From Saccharothrix australiensis (GTDB taxonomy: Bacteria; Actinomycetota; Actinomycetes; Mycobacteriales; Pseudonocardiaceae), in assembly GCF_003634935.1 (NCBI RefSeq), contig NZ_RBXO01000001.1:186001-250000 (forward strand): 64,000 bases of DNA, given 5' to 3'. Shown here one piece after another: positions 39,662 to 47,304 of the stretch (within the stretch, counting starts at the first letter, position 1; each line of letters opens with the position of its first letter). A program made the position numbers and the translations under genes. The notes beneath the pieces are model-generated. The model was given only the letters and a program-made list of their open reading frames with translations. It ran no database searches and was not told the origin of the DNA.

Positions 39662-41743
39662 TCAGCCGCAGATGCGGCCCCGGTCCTTCTTCCACGCCGC
39701 GACCACGGCCGGCCGGGGCTGGCTCGCGCCGCCGTCCGGCCAGTGCGACAGCGGGTTCTTCGCCGACGCCCCGTCGATCTCGCCGGGGTGCTGGACCGAC
39801 ACCAGCACGAAGTCGTCCTCGACCACCGGGCCGCACGTCTCCGCGCCCTTCGGCACCGTCAGGAACTGCTTGACCCTGCCCCGGTACCGACCCTCCACCG
39901 GCACGGCGAAGAGGCCGTCGTTGGACTTCAGGGCGTTGCCGTCGGTCGAGATCCACAGGTTGCCGTGCGAGTCGAAGGCCAGGTTGTCCGGGCACGAGAT
40001 CGGCGACACCTGCGTCTTGTCGTAGCCGCCGAAGTAGGTGTCGGGCGACGTCGGGTCGCCGCACACCAGCAGCAGCTTCCACGAGAACGTCAGCGCGGTG
40101 TTGTCGCCGCGCCGCTCCTCCAGCTCCAGCACGTGCCCGTGGCGGTTGTTCACGCGCGGGTTCGGCTCGGTGGCGCCCTCCTTGCCCGCCTTGCCCCGGT
40201 CGGTGTTGTTGGTCAGCGCCGCGTAGACCCGCCGGTTGCGCGGGTTGGGCTCGACGTCCTCCGGGCGGTCCATCCTGGTCGCGCCCGCCTTGTCCGCCGC
40301 GAGGCGGGTGAAGACGTAGACCTCCTCCGCCGTGAAGCCGTCCACGTGGGACTTGTCGCCGGACGCGAGCGGGATCCACTGGCCGCTGCCGTCGAACTCG
40401 CCGTCCGCCGGGAGCTTGCCGGTGCCGTCGATCTCCGCCGCCGGGCTGTCGCCGCTGAACTTCGCGACGTACAGGGTGCCGCGGTCGAGCAGCTTCTTGT
40501 TGTGCTCACGGGCGTGGCGGCTGTTGCCCGGCTTGTACCGCTCGGCGGAGACGAACTTGTACATGTAGTCGAACCGCTCGTCGTCGCCCATGTACGCGAC
40601 GACCCGGCCGTCACGGGCGATGATGACGTTCGCGCCCTCGTGCTTGAAGCGGCCCAGGGCGGTGTGCTTGACCGGCGTCGAGTCCGGGTCGAGCGGGTCG
40701 ACCTCGACGACCCAGCCGAACCGGTTGACCTCGTTCGGCTCCTGCGCCACGTCGAACCGCTTGTCGAACCGCTCCCACTTGCGGGTCGACGCCGCGCCGG
40801 ACAGGCCGTAGCGGGCCAGCCGCGCCTTCTGCTCCGGGTCGGTGACGCTGCCCGCGTTGGCGAAGTACTGGTTGAAGTTCTCCTCGCCGGACAGGATCGT
40901 GCCCCACGGCGTCACGCCGCCCGCGCAGTTGTTCAGCGTGCCCAGGACCTTCGTGCCGGTCGGGTCGGCCGACGTCTTGAGGTACCGCGAACCGGCCGCC
41001 GGGCCGGTCACCTTGAACTCGGAGGTGACCGTGATGCGGCGGTTGTAGCGGCGGTCCACCTTCGGGACGAGCTTGCCGCTGCGGCGGTCGCGCTCCACGA
41101 GCACCACGGACAGGCCGTGCGCGGCCCACGCGATCTCGGTCTGCTCGCGGGTCGGGTTGGCGGGGTCCCAGTCGCGGAACAGGAACTCCTCGGTCGTGTA
41201 CTCGTGGTTGCTCACCATGAGCCAGCGGTTCCAGTGGTCGAGCGGGACCAGGCCGCAGAAGTCGTTGTTGTAGCCGAACTGCTTCGCCTGCGCGGCGGGC
41301 GTCTGCCGGTCGAAGTCGAACTCGGGCGCGCCGGGCAGCACCGGGTCGCCCCAGCGGATCACGACGGCCGACTCGTAACCCTCCGGCGTGACGACGCGGT
41401 CCTCGGTGTTCGGCGCGACCGGCGCGAAGTTCAGGCCGTCCCGGCGACGGCCGCCGCCGAGGTCGCGGTCCGCCTCGACCTCGGGCGCCGCGCTCGCGGC
41501 GCCCGCACCGACCAGCCCGACGCCCGCGCCCGCGACCGCGAGCACCGCGCCCGCCTTCAACAGGCCGCGCCGGCGCACGACCTCGCCGACGACGTCACCG
41601 AAGTAGGCGTTGCCGGACGTGTTGGGAGCCTCGTGCGCGCAGGCGTCGCCGCAGCGGTACTTGCAGGTGATCGCCGACCGCCCGAGGGGGTGGTCGGGCA
41701 GCAGGGGCAGCAGGCGACGGCCCCGATCGGTGGATGAGGACAC
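39662..41743 (-). CDS. phoX: PhoX-type alkaline phosphatase, Tat-exported
   Basis: A 693-residue protein of the PhoX/DUF839 family. The N-terminus has a cysteine motif CKYRCGDAC (27-35) ahead of a twin-arginine signal (RRRGLLKAG, then a hydrophobic run, about 57-85), as in other actinobacterial PhoX proteins. The body has GYNNDFCGLVPL, SNHEYT, GGVTPWGTILSGEENF, RFKHEGANV and CPDNLAFDSHGNLWISTDG blocks that supply metal ligands for the Ca/Fe site. It releases phosphate from organic esters outside the cell. No PHO box was identified. Confidence 0.9.
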   Translation of the reverse strand: MSSSTDRGRRLLPLLPDHPLGRSAITCKYRCGDACAHEAPNTSGNAYFGDVVGEVVRRRGLLKAGAVLAVAGAGVGLVGAGAASAAPEVEADRDLGGGRRRDGLNFAPVAPNTEDRVVTPEGYESAVVIRWGDPVLPGAPEFDFDRQTPAAQAKQFGYNNDFCGLVPLDHWNRWLMVSNHEYTTEEFLFRDWDPANPTREQTEIAWAAHGLSVVLVERDRRSGKLVPKVDRRYNRRITVTSEFKVTGPAAGSRYLKTSADPTGTKVLGTLNNCAGGVTPWGTILSGEENFNQYFANAGSVTDPEQKARLARYGLSGAASTRKWERFDKRFDVAQEPNEVNRFGWVVEVDPLDPDSTPVKHTALGRFKHEGANVIIARDGRVVAYMGDDERFDYMYKFVSAERYKPGNSRHAREHNKKLLDRGTLYVAKFSGDSPAAEIDGTGKLPADGEFDGSGQWIPLASGDKSHVDGFTAEEVYVFTRLAADKAGATRMDRPEDVEPNPRNRRVYAALTNNTDRGKAGKEGATEPNPRVNNRHGHVLELEERRGDNTALTFSWKLLLVCGDPTSPDTYFGGYDKTQVSPISCPDNLAFDSHGNLWISTDGNALKSNDGLFAVPVEGRYRGRVKQFLTVPKGAETCGPVVEDDFVLVSVQHPGEIDGASAKNPLSHWPDGGASQPRPAVVAAWKKDRGRICG

Positions 41744-41877
41744 GCGGACCTCCGAGATCGCTCAGTGGGAACCCGGCGACCGTAGGTCGGCAACCACTCA
41801 TCCAACGGACGACGAGGTGAACGGCAGGCGAACACCTCACCCCTTCGCCAACCGGAACCGGCTGGTCACGGCACGTG

Positions 41878-43038
41878 TCAGCCCACCACGTCCTCGCCGA
41901 CGAGCACGTCCTCCGCCGTGACCGGCCGGTCCGCCGACCGCCCGACCACCAGCAGGCCGGCGGCGAGCACGCAGCACGCGGCGGCGACCACGAACGGCTG
42001 GGCGAGGTGGCTGACGAACGTCGCCGCCAGCGCGCCGCCGAGCCAGCGCAGGAAGTTGTAGCCCGCGCTCGCGACCGGCCGCGGCGCCGGGCTGACGCTC
42101 ATCGCCGTGCCGGTGAACAGGGTGTTCAGCAGCCCGCTCACCAGGCCGCTGACGATCACCGCGACCACCAGCAGCGACTTGTTCGGCACCGCCATGACCA
42201 GCATCAGCGCCGCGAACGCGAGCACGGCGACGACGGTCGCCCGGCGCTCGCCCCACCGGTCGGCCAGCCGCGGCGCGAGCCACACGCTGGACACCGCGAC
42301 GCACACGCCCCAGCCGAAGAAGATCAGGCCGATCTCCACCGCGCCCCAGCCCAGCACGAACGGCGACCACGCGAGGACGGCGAAGAACGCGGCGGTGTAG
42401 AGGGCGGAGCCGAGGGCCGTGCGCAGCAGGCCGGGGTGCTTGAGCGCCTTCAAGGGGTCGAGCAGGCCGATGGACTGCCGGGGCTTGTCGTTGGCGAGGA
42501 AGACCGAGCACAGCACGAACGCGACGGCCATCAGCACGGCCGTCCCGACGAACGGGCCGCGCCAGGAGATGCTGCCGAGCAGCGCGCCGAGCAGCGGACC
42601 GACGGACAGGCCGAGGCCGAGGGCGGCCTCGTAGAGCAGGATCGCCTTGCCCTGGCCGCCGGAGGCCGCGCCGACGATGACGCTGAGGGCGGTGGCGATG
42701 AAGAAGGCGTTGCCCAGGCCCCACACGGCGCGCAGGGCGACGAGCTGGGTGATGTTCGCCGCGAGCGAGCAGAGGAGGGTCGCGACCACGATCAGCGCGA
42801 GGCCCGCGACGAGCGTCCGCTTGGCGCCGTACCGGGCGCTGGCCGCCCCGGTGAACAGCATGGCGACCACCTGGACGCCGAGGTAGGAGGAGAAGAGCAG
42901 GGTGACTTGCGACGGCGTGGCGTGCAGGCCCTCCGCGATCGACAGCAGGATCGGGTCGACGAGCCCGATGCCCATGAACGCGATCACCGCGGCGAACGCC
43001 GTGACCCACACCTGACGGGGTTGGTCGAGGAAACTCAC
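41878..43038 (-). CDS. MFS transporter, 12 TM
   Basis: A 386-residue major facilitator with 12 hydrophobic segments. It has the DHA1-type loop motif GAASARYGAKRTLVAGL (about 60-76) and a central cytosolic loop around DPLKALKHPGLL. Drug or siderophore export is the usual role of this group. The GTG start is the edge of a large palindrome, and on the minus strand TAGGGT lies 6 bases upstream, so the gene is leaderless and strongly regulated by whatever binds there. Confidence 0.88.
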   Translation of the reverse strand: MSFLDQPRQVWVTAFAAVIAFMGIGLVDPILLSIAEGLHATPSQVTLLFSSYLGVQVVAMLFTGAASARYGAKRTLVAGLALIVVATLLCSLAANITQLVALRAVWGLGNAFFIATALSVIVGAASGGQGKAILLYEAALGLGLSVGPLLGALLGSISWRGPFVGTAVLMAVAFVLCSVFLANDKPRQSIGLLDPLKALKHPGLLRTALGSALYTAAFFAVLAWSPFVLGWGAVEIGLIFFGWGVCVAVSSVWLAPRLADRWGERRATVVAVLAFAALMLVMAVPNKSLLVVAVIVSGLVSGLLNTLFTGTAMSVSPAPRPVASAGYNFLRWLGGALAATFVSHLAQPFVVAAACCVLAAGLLVVGRSADRPVTAEDVLVGEDVVG

Positions 43039-43076
43039 TTAGCTACCCTAACAAACTTTGGTTAGGGTAGCTAAGT
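43037..43076. promoter_or_regulatory. Large palindrome covering the MFS promoter
   Basis: Arms ACTTAGCTACCCTAAC (43037-43052) and GTTAGGGTAGCTAAGT (43061-43076) are perfect 16-base inverted repeats with an 8-base spacer (AAACTTTG). The left arm contains the minus-strand -10 box TAGGGT (43050-43045). It has some likeness to iron-regulator boxes (TTAG-rich), but the spacing does not fit well. A repressor bound here would block the leaderless transcript. Confidence 0.75.
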
Positions 43077-43127
43077 AAGTCTGCTCACAGCGGGTGAGCG
43101 GAGATCGACGGAAGGCCGGCACCGCCG

Positions 43128-43192
43128 TCACGGGATGCGGATGCTCCGCAGGGAGCCCACCGGCTGCCCGCCGGCGAAGTCGCTCCACTGGA
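43128..43192 (-). pseudogene. 3' remnant of an I36-like inhibitor gene
   Basis: The minus strand codes for QWSDFAGGQP followed by a drifted end and stop. It matches the last 22 codons of the intact gene at 43376, including a 29-base identical stretch (43162-43190 versus 43416-43444). Directly upstream it joins the same non-coding module that normally sits far upstream of the intact genes, so most of the gene was deleted in one step. Confidence 0.75.
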
Positions 43193-43345
43193 CCCCGCCC
43201 CACCAGCGGGGACGCTCCCGATCGCGGCTTTCCACCGGCTGCTCCGACCCGACCACGCCCGGCCCGTCCGGGTGGGATCGCCCACCGATCAAGAAAAGAC
43301 GGACCCCGCGACCGACCGGGGCCGGGCGCGGGGTCCGGGCAGGGT
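43193..43345. repeat. Inhibitor-array module, copy 1
   Basis: The first of three related non-coding modules (others at about 43975-44135 and 44756-44930). It begins with a GGGGACG-TCCCCGATCGCGG-like block, has GCCCGTCCGGGTGG in the middle, and ends in a terminator stem. The copies are about 785 bases apart, the length of one gene plus upstream region. Confidence 0.7.
43301..43336 (-). terminator. Terminator of the I36-like gene B
   Basis: GGACCCCGCG and CGCGGGGTCC form a 10-bp stem; on the minus strand it is followed by GTCTTTTCTT. It lies 40 bases after the stop at 43376. Confidence 0.75.
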
Positions 43346-43375
43346 GAGCGGTGATCGACGCCGGAGCGTCACCGC

Positions 43376-43807
43376 CTACCGCGGGACGCGGAAGCTCCAC
43401 ACCTGCGAGTCCATCGGCTGCCCGCCGGCGAAGTCGCTCCACTGACCGGGCTGCAACGTGAAGTTGCGGCCGGTGCAGTTGTTGTTGCGGAAGTAGGTGA
43501 CGGCCTTGCGCGTGTTGTTGTAGACCGAACGAGCCGGCGCGCCCAGCTTGTTGTTGTCCGTGACGTTGTAACAGCCCGGTTGTGACTCGTGGACCTGCCA
43601 ACCCTTGCCGAGCCCCTTGGGCTTCGTCCACGCGCAGGCGTTGCCCTTGTCGCAGCGGGTGATCACGGGGGACGGCGGAACGGGTTCGGCGGCGGCGACC
43701 GGGGCGGCGACGACCGGGGCGGCCTGGGCGTGGGCGACGGGGACGAGCACGGCGGCCAACGCGACCACCGGCACGACCAACGCCAGGCGCAACTTGGTGA
43801 GGGCCAT
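43376..43807 (-). CDS. Secreted I36-like inhibitor, gene B
   Basis: A 143-residue exported protein. A signal peptide (1-30, ending AHAQA) is followed by an Ala/Pro-rich stretch and a domain with four cysteines (ITRCDKGNACAW, GCYNVTDN, NNNCTGRNFTL) that fits peptidase inhibitor family I36, a crystallin-like fold. It ends GQWSDFAGGQPMDSQVWSFRVPR. Such proteins inhibit metalloproteases or bind surfaces. It belongs to a tandem array of three. Confidence 0.78.
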   Translation of the reverse strand: MALTKLRLALVVPVVALAAVLVPVAHAQAAPVVAAPVAAAEPVPPSPVITRCDKGNACAWTKPKGLGKGWQVHESQPGCYNVTDNNKLGAPARSVYNNTRKAVTYFRNNNCTGRNFTLQPGQWSDFAGGQPMDSQVWSFRVPR

Positions 43808-44142
43808 CGAAGGGTCCTTTCGAGCTGGGAACCCGGGGCCGACCGACCCCGGCACCCACTGTGTCTACCTCCGACGGAAAACCCCCGCCCGAGCAGCGCG
43901 AACCACGATCACGAACACCCTGAGCGGCCGGTGACGGGCGGCGCCACCCACACCGGGCGCGCACCACCTCTGTGAGTGGCTGCACCACCCCACCGGCGGG
44001 GGACGTCCCCGATCGCGGCACCCCGCCCGCTGCTCCAACCCGACCACGCCCGGCCCGTCCGGGTGGAATCGCGCACCGATCAAGGAACGACGAACCCCGC
44101 GGCCGACCGGGGAGGCCGGGCGCGGGGTTCGGGACCTCCGGG
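43808..44142. other. 335-bp spacer between I36-like genes B and C
   Basis: Holds the promoter region of gene B, module copy 2 (about 43975-44135) and the terminator of gene C. It is closely similar to the spacer upstream of gene C, with the shared block CCGACCGACCCCGGCACCCA and ACTGTGTCTAC, a likely promoter segment. No gene. Confidence 0.55.
44091..44131 (-). terminator. Terminator of the I36-like gene C
   Basis: CGAACCCCGC and GCGGGGTTCG pair over 10 bases, with a GC-rich inner loop. It lies 12 bases after the stop of gene C, on the minus strand. Confidence 0.65.
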
Positions 44143-44586
44143 TCACCTGCCGGCGGGGATCAAGAAGCTCCTGATCGACAGGTTCCCGGCGTTCTCGCTG
44201 TAGTAGTGGGGGTTCAGGTAGAAGTTGTTCGTCTTCGGGTTGCAGCCCGTGCCTTCGTAGAACCACACGCGCTTGTTGGTCTGGTTGCTCACCGCACGCG
44301 CGGGGTTGGGCAACTTGCCCTTGCCGATCACGTTGTAGCAGACGTTCTGGTTGGTGTGGTGATCTTTCTGGTCGTACCTCGCCCCGCCACCGCCGACCTT
44401 CTCCCAGACGCAGACGTAGTCGTTGCCACAGACCGGGAACCGGGGGTCACCCGGAAAGGTCGGTTCGGCGTCGACAGCCGGGGCGGACGATGTCGGCGGC
44501 TCCGCGGCGTGTGCGGTGGGGGCCAGCGCGGCGGTCAGGAGCATCGCCGGCACCACCAGGGCCGTGCGTAGAGCGGTGGAAGCCAT
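44143..44586 (-). CDS. Secreted I36-like protein, gene C
   Basis: A 147-residue exported protein with a signal peptide (1-27, ending AHA). The domain keeps the spaced cysteines (PVCGNDYVCVW, VCYNVIGKGKLPNPARAVSNQTN, GTGCNPKTNNFYL) but has diverged from gene B in the core and lost the QWSDF end. It is therefore an older copy in the same array. Cotranscription with gene B is unlikely because of the terminator between them. Confidence 0.72.
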   Translation of the reverse strand: MASTALRTALVVPAMLLTAALAPTAHAAEPPTSSAPAVDAEPTFPGDPRFPVCGNDYVCVWEKVGGGGARYDQKDHHTNQNVCYNVIGKGKLPNPARAVSNQTNKRVWFYEGTGCNPKTNNFYLNPHYYSENAGNLSIRSFLIPAGR

Positions 44587-44965
44587 GAGGGAAACCCTTC
44601 CGAGCGGAGTAGACGGGCGCCGGAGCCGACCGACCCCGGCACCCACTGTGTCTACCCGCGCCGAAAAACCACCGCCGATCAGCGCGAACACCGATCCCGG
44701 CCGCCCTGCGCGGCCGGTGACGAGCGGCGCCACCCACATCGGCGGCCACCACCGCTGTGGGTGGCGCCGACACCGCGCGTGCGGGGGACCGACCGGTCGC
44801 GGCACGCCACCGGCTGCTCCGGTCGGCCACGCGCGGCCCGTCCGGGTGGAGCGGTGGACCGATCGGGGAGACGACGAACCCCCGTGCCCGACCGGGAGGC
44901 CGGGCACGGGGGTTCGGGTGCGGACGCCGGACGCGGCGGCGAGCCGGCGCGTGCGCGGGGTCAGG
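44587..44965. other. 379-bp spacer between gene C and ino1
   Basis: Contains the promoter region of gene C, module copy 3 (about 44756-44930) and the ino1 terminator. Similar in order and sequence to the spacer upstream of gene B. Confidence 0.55.
44875..44916 (-). terminator. Terminator of ino1
   Basis: CGAACCCCCGTGCCCG and CGGGCACGGGGGTTCG form a perfect 16-bp stem with a 10-base loop, about 50 bases after the ino1 stop on the minus strand. Confidence 0.8.
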
Positions 44966-46057
44966 TCAGCGTTCGACGTCGCCGCGGATGAACGCCTCGA
45001 CGGCCTCGTGCGCCGCCGAGTCGGAGTACTGCACCGGCGGGGACTTCATGAAGTACGACGACGCGGACAGGATCGGCCCGCCGACACCCCGGTCCAACGC
45101 GATCTTCGCCGCCCGCACCGCGTCGATGATGATCCCCGCCGAGTTCGGCGAGTCCCACACCTCCAACTTGTACTCCAGGTTCAACGGCACGTCACCGAAC
45201 GCCCGACCCTCCAACCGCACATACGCCCACTTCCGGTCGTCCAACCACGACACGTAGTCCGACGGCCCGATGTGCACATTCCGCCTGCCCATCTCCCGAT
45301 CGACCTGCGACGTCACCGCCTGCGTCTTGGAGACCTTCTTGGACTCCAGCCGCTCCAACTCCTTCATGTTCAAAAAGTCCATGTTGCCGCCCACGTTCAA
45401 CTGCATGGTCCGGTCCAACTGCACACCCCGGTCCTCGAACAGCCTGGCCAGCACCCGATGCGTGATCGTCGCACCCACCTGCGACTTGATGTCGTCACCC
45501 ACGATCGGCACACCCGCCTCCTCGAACCGGCGCGCCCACTCCGGATCCGAGGCGATGAACACCGGCAACGCGTTGACGAACGCCACCCGCGCCTCGATCG
45601 CGGCCCGCGCGTAGAACCGGTCCGCCTCCTCCGACCCCACCGGCAGATACGACACCAGCACGTCGACCTCCGCGTCACGCAACGCGGCCACCACGTCCAC
45701 CGGCGCCTCGTCGGACTCCTCGATCGTCTCCCGGTAGAACCGCCCCAGACCGTCCAACGTCGGCCCCCGCTGCACCGTCACACCCAACGGCGGCACATCG
45801 GCGATCTTGATCGTGTTGTTCTCACTGGCCCCGATCGCCTCGGACAGATCCGTGCCGACCTTCTTGGCATCCACGTCGAACGCGGCCACGAACTCCACGT
45901 CCCGCACGTGGTAGCCACCGAACTCGACGTGCATCAACCCGGGCACCCGGGTACCCGGATCGGCATCGCGGTAGTAGTGGACACCCTGCACCAGCGACGC
46001 CGCGCAGTTGCCAACCCCGACAATGGCCACTCGAACCGTGCGGCGGTTGTCGCCCAT
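44966..46057 (-). CDS. ino1: Inositol-3-phosphate synthase
   Basis: A 363-residue NAD+-dependent enzyme that converts glucose-6-phosphate to inositol-3-phosphate, the first step to phosphatidylinositol and mycothiol. It has the NAD motif [16 protein letters not shown] (9-24), the [15 protein letters not shown] active-site block, and [12 protein letters not shown]. Length and sequence match actinobacterial Ino1. GGAGG precedes the ATG. The PadR gene upstream is the conserved neighbour in actinobacteria and a probable regulator. Confidence 0.97.
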   Translation of the reverse strand: MGDNRRTVRVAIVGVGNCAASLVQGVHYYRDADPGTRVPGLMHVEFGGYHVRDVEFVAAFDVDAKKVGTDLSEAIGASENNTIKIADVPPLGVTVQRGPTLDGLGRFYRETIEESDEAPVDVVAALRDAEVDVLVSYLPVGSEEADRFYARAAIEARVAFVNALPVFIASDPEWARRFEEAGVPIVGDDIKSQVGATITHRVLARLFEDRGVQLDRTMQLNVGGNMDFLNMKELERLESKKVSKTQAVTSQVDREMGRRNVHIGPSDYVSWLDDRKWAYVRLEGRAFGDVPLNLEYKLEVWDSPNSAGIIIDAVRAAKIALDRGVGGPILSASSYFMKSPPVQYSDSAAHEAVEAFIRGDVER

Positions 46058-46099
46058 GCCGAGTCCTCCTTCTTGTTCACTCCGTCAGTGCCCAGTGGG

Positions 46100-46642
46100 C
46101 TATTCGTCCCGCTCGCGCTGTTCGGCCTGTTCGTGCGCGATCAGCTCGTTGAGCCACCGCACCTCGCGCTCGGTGCTCTCCAACCCCATGCGGTGCAGCT
46201 CACGCGTGTAGCGGTCGATCCGCTCGCTCGCGCCCGATAACGCCGTCCGCAGCCCTTCCCGCCGCTCCTCGACCCGCCTGCGCCTGCCTTCGAGGATCCG
46301 CATCCTGATCTCCGCGGGCGTGCGGGAGAAGAACGCCAGGTGGACGCCGAACGAGTCGTCGTCCCAGGTCTGGGGGCCCGCGTTGGCCAGCAGGTCGGCG
46401 AACCTCTCCTTACCCTCGGCGGTGAGCTGGTACACCTTGCGCGCGCGACGGCCCCAGGACCGGACGTCCTCGGGCGCCTCCTCGACGATCCACCCCTCGC
46501 GCTGCAACCGGCGCAGCGTGGGGTACAGCGTCCCGTAGGAGAACGCGCGGAACGCGCCCAGCAGCTCGTGCAAGCGTTTGCGCAGCTCGTAGCCGTGCAT
46601 TGGAGCCTCGTGCAGCAGCCCGAGGATCGCGAACTCCAGCAC
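46100..46642 (-). CDS. PadR family regulator next to ino1
   Basis: A 180-residue regulator. The winged HTH (1-85) reads LEFAILGLLHEAPMHGYELRKRLHELLGAFRAFSYGTLYPTLRRLQREGWI, a clear PadR signature. The C-terminal half is a dimerisation coiled coil. GGAGGTG precedes the GTG at 46642. It is upstream of ino1 on the same strand, and the palindrome at 46684-46700 is its likely site. Confidence 0.9.
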   Translation of the reverse strand: MLEFAILGLLHEAPMHGYELRKRLHELLGAFRAFSYGTLYPTLRRLQREGWIVEEAPEDVRSWGRRARKVYQLTAEGKERFADLLANAGPQTWDDDSFGVHLAFFSRTPAEIRMRILEGRRRRVEERREGLRTALSGASERIDRYTRELHRMGLESTEREVRWLNELIAHEQAEQRERDE

Positions 46643-46683
46643 CCGGCACCTCCCCGCGCGCACACGCCGATGGGTGTGGCCAG

Positions 46684-46700
46684 TATATCGGTGCGATACA
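46684..46700. promoter_or_regulatory. Palindrome upstream of padR, probable PadR operator
   Basis: TATATCG (46684-46690) and CGATACA (46694-46700) are inverted (6 of 7) around GTG. It is AT-rich in a GC-rich region and lies about 40 bases before the padR start, so it should overlap the promoter. Confidence 0.5.
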
Positions 46701-46767
46701 TCCGTCCACGACTTGAGAAGGCCGGTGTCGGCGCAGGTCACACCGTGATCACGACCACTGGCCCGAA

Positions 46768-46802
46768 CGGCCCAACGAAGGGGTTGGGCCGCCACGTACT
46801 CT
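46768..46802 (+). promoter_or_regulatory. Hairpin palindrome and leaderless -10 box of the DUF5318 gene
   Basis: CGGCCCAAC (46768-46776) and GTTGGGCCG (46783-46791) are perfect inverted repeats with a 6-base spacer. They cover the -35 position of a leaderless promoter whose -10 box TACTCT (46797-46802) lies 6 bases before the GTG at 46809. Likely an operator. Confidence 0.5.
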
Positions 46803-46808
46803 GGTCCC

Positions 46809-47213
46809 GTGCTGACCCAACGGCAGGTGGTGGACTACGCCTTGCAGCGCCGCGCGCTGCTGGCGGAGGTCTACGCGGGCCGGGTGGGCACGATGGAGGT
46901 CTGCGACGCGAGCCCGTACCTGCTGCGAGCCGCGAAGTTCCACGGTCGACCGAGCGACGTGACCTGCCCGGTGTGCCGCAAGGAACCGCTGACCCACGTG
47001 TCCTGGGTCTACGGCGACGAACTCAAGCACGCGGCCGGCTCCGCGCGCACCGTCGACGAGCTGACGCGCATGGCGACCCTCTTCGAGGAGTTCACCGTGT
47101 ACGTGGTGGAAGTCTGCCGCACATGTAGTTGGAACCACCTGGTGCAGTCATACGTCCTGGGAACGCGTGGTGTGGGCTCGCGCAAGCCACGGAGGAGGAC
47201 CGCGGCGGAGTGA
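46809..47213 (+). CDS. DUF5318 protein (zinc-ribbon-like)
   Basis: A 134-residue conserved actinobacterial protein matching the Rv0049-type family. It has two CxxC pairs likely to hold zinc: CPVCRKE (about 57) and CRTCSWN (about 101). The C-terminus is basic. It lies upstream of the PBP1 gene as in mycobacteria; a role in envelope synthesis is inferred from position only. Confidence 0.8.
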   Translation: MLTQRQVVDYALQRRALLAEVYAGRVGTMEVCDASPYLLRAAKFHGRPSDVTCPVCRKEPLTHVSWVYGDELKHAAGSARTVDELTRMATLFEEFTVYVVEVCRTCSWNHLVQSYVLGTRGVGSRKPRRRTAAE

Positions 47214-47304
47214 ACCGTCTCCGACCTCGGGCGTCGTCCACCCGGACGACGGCGTACGACCACCGAACCGCGTGCGACGGCACGCTGGTCTGGGAGGCCA
47301 TTTC

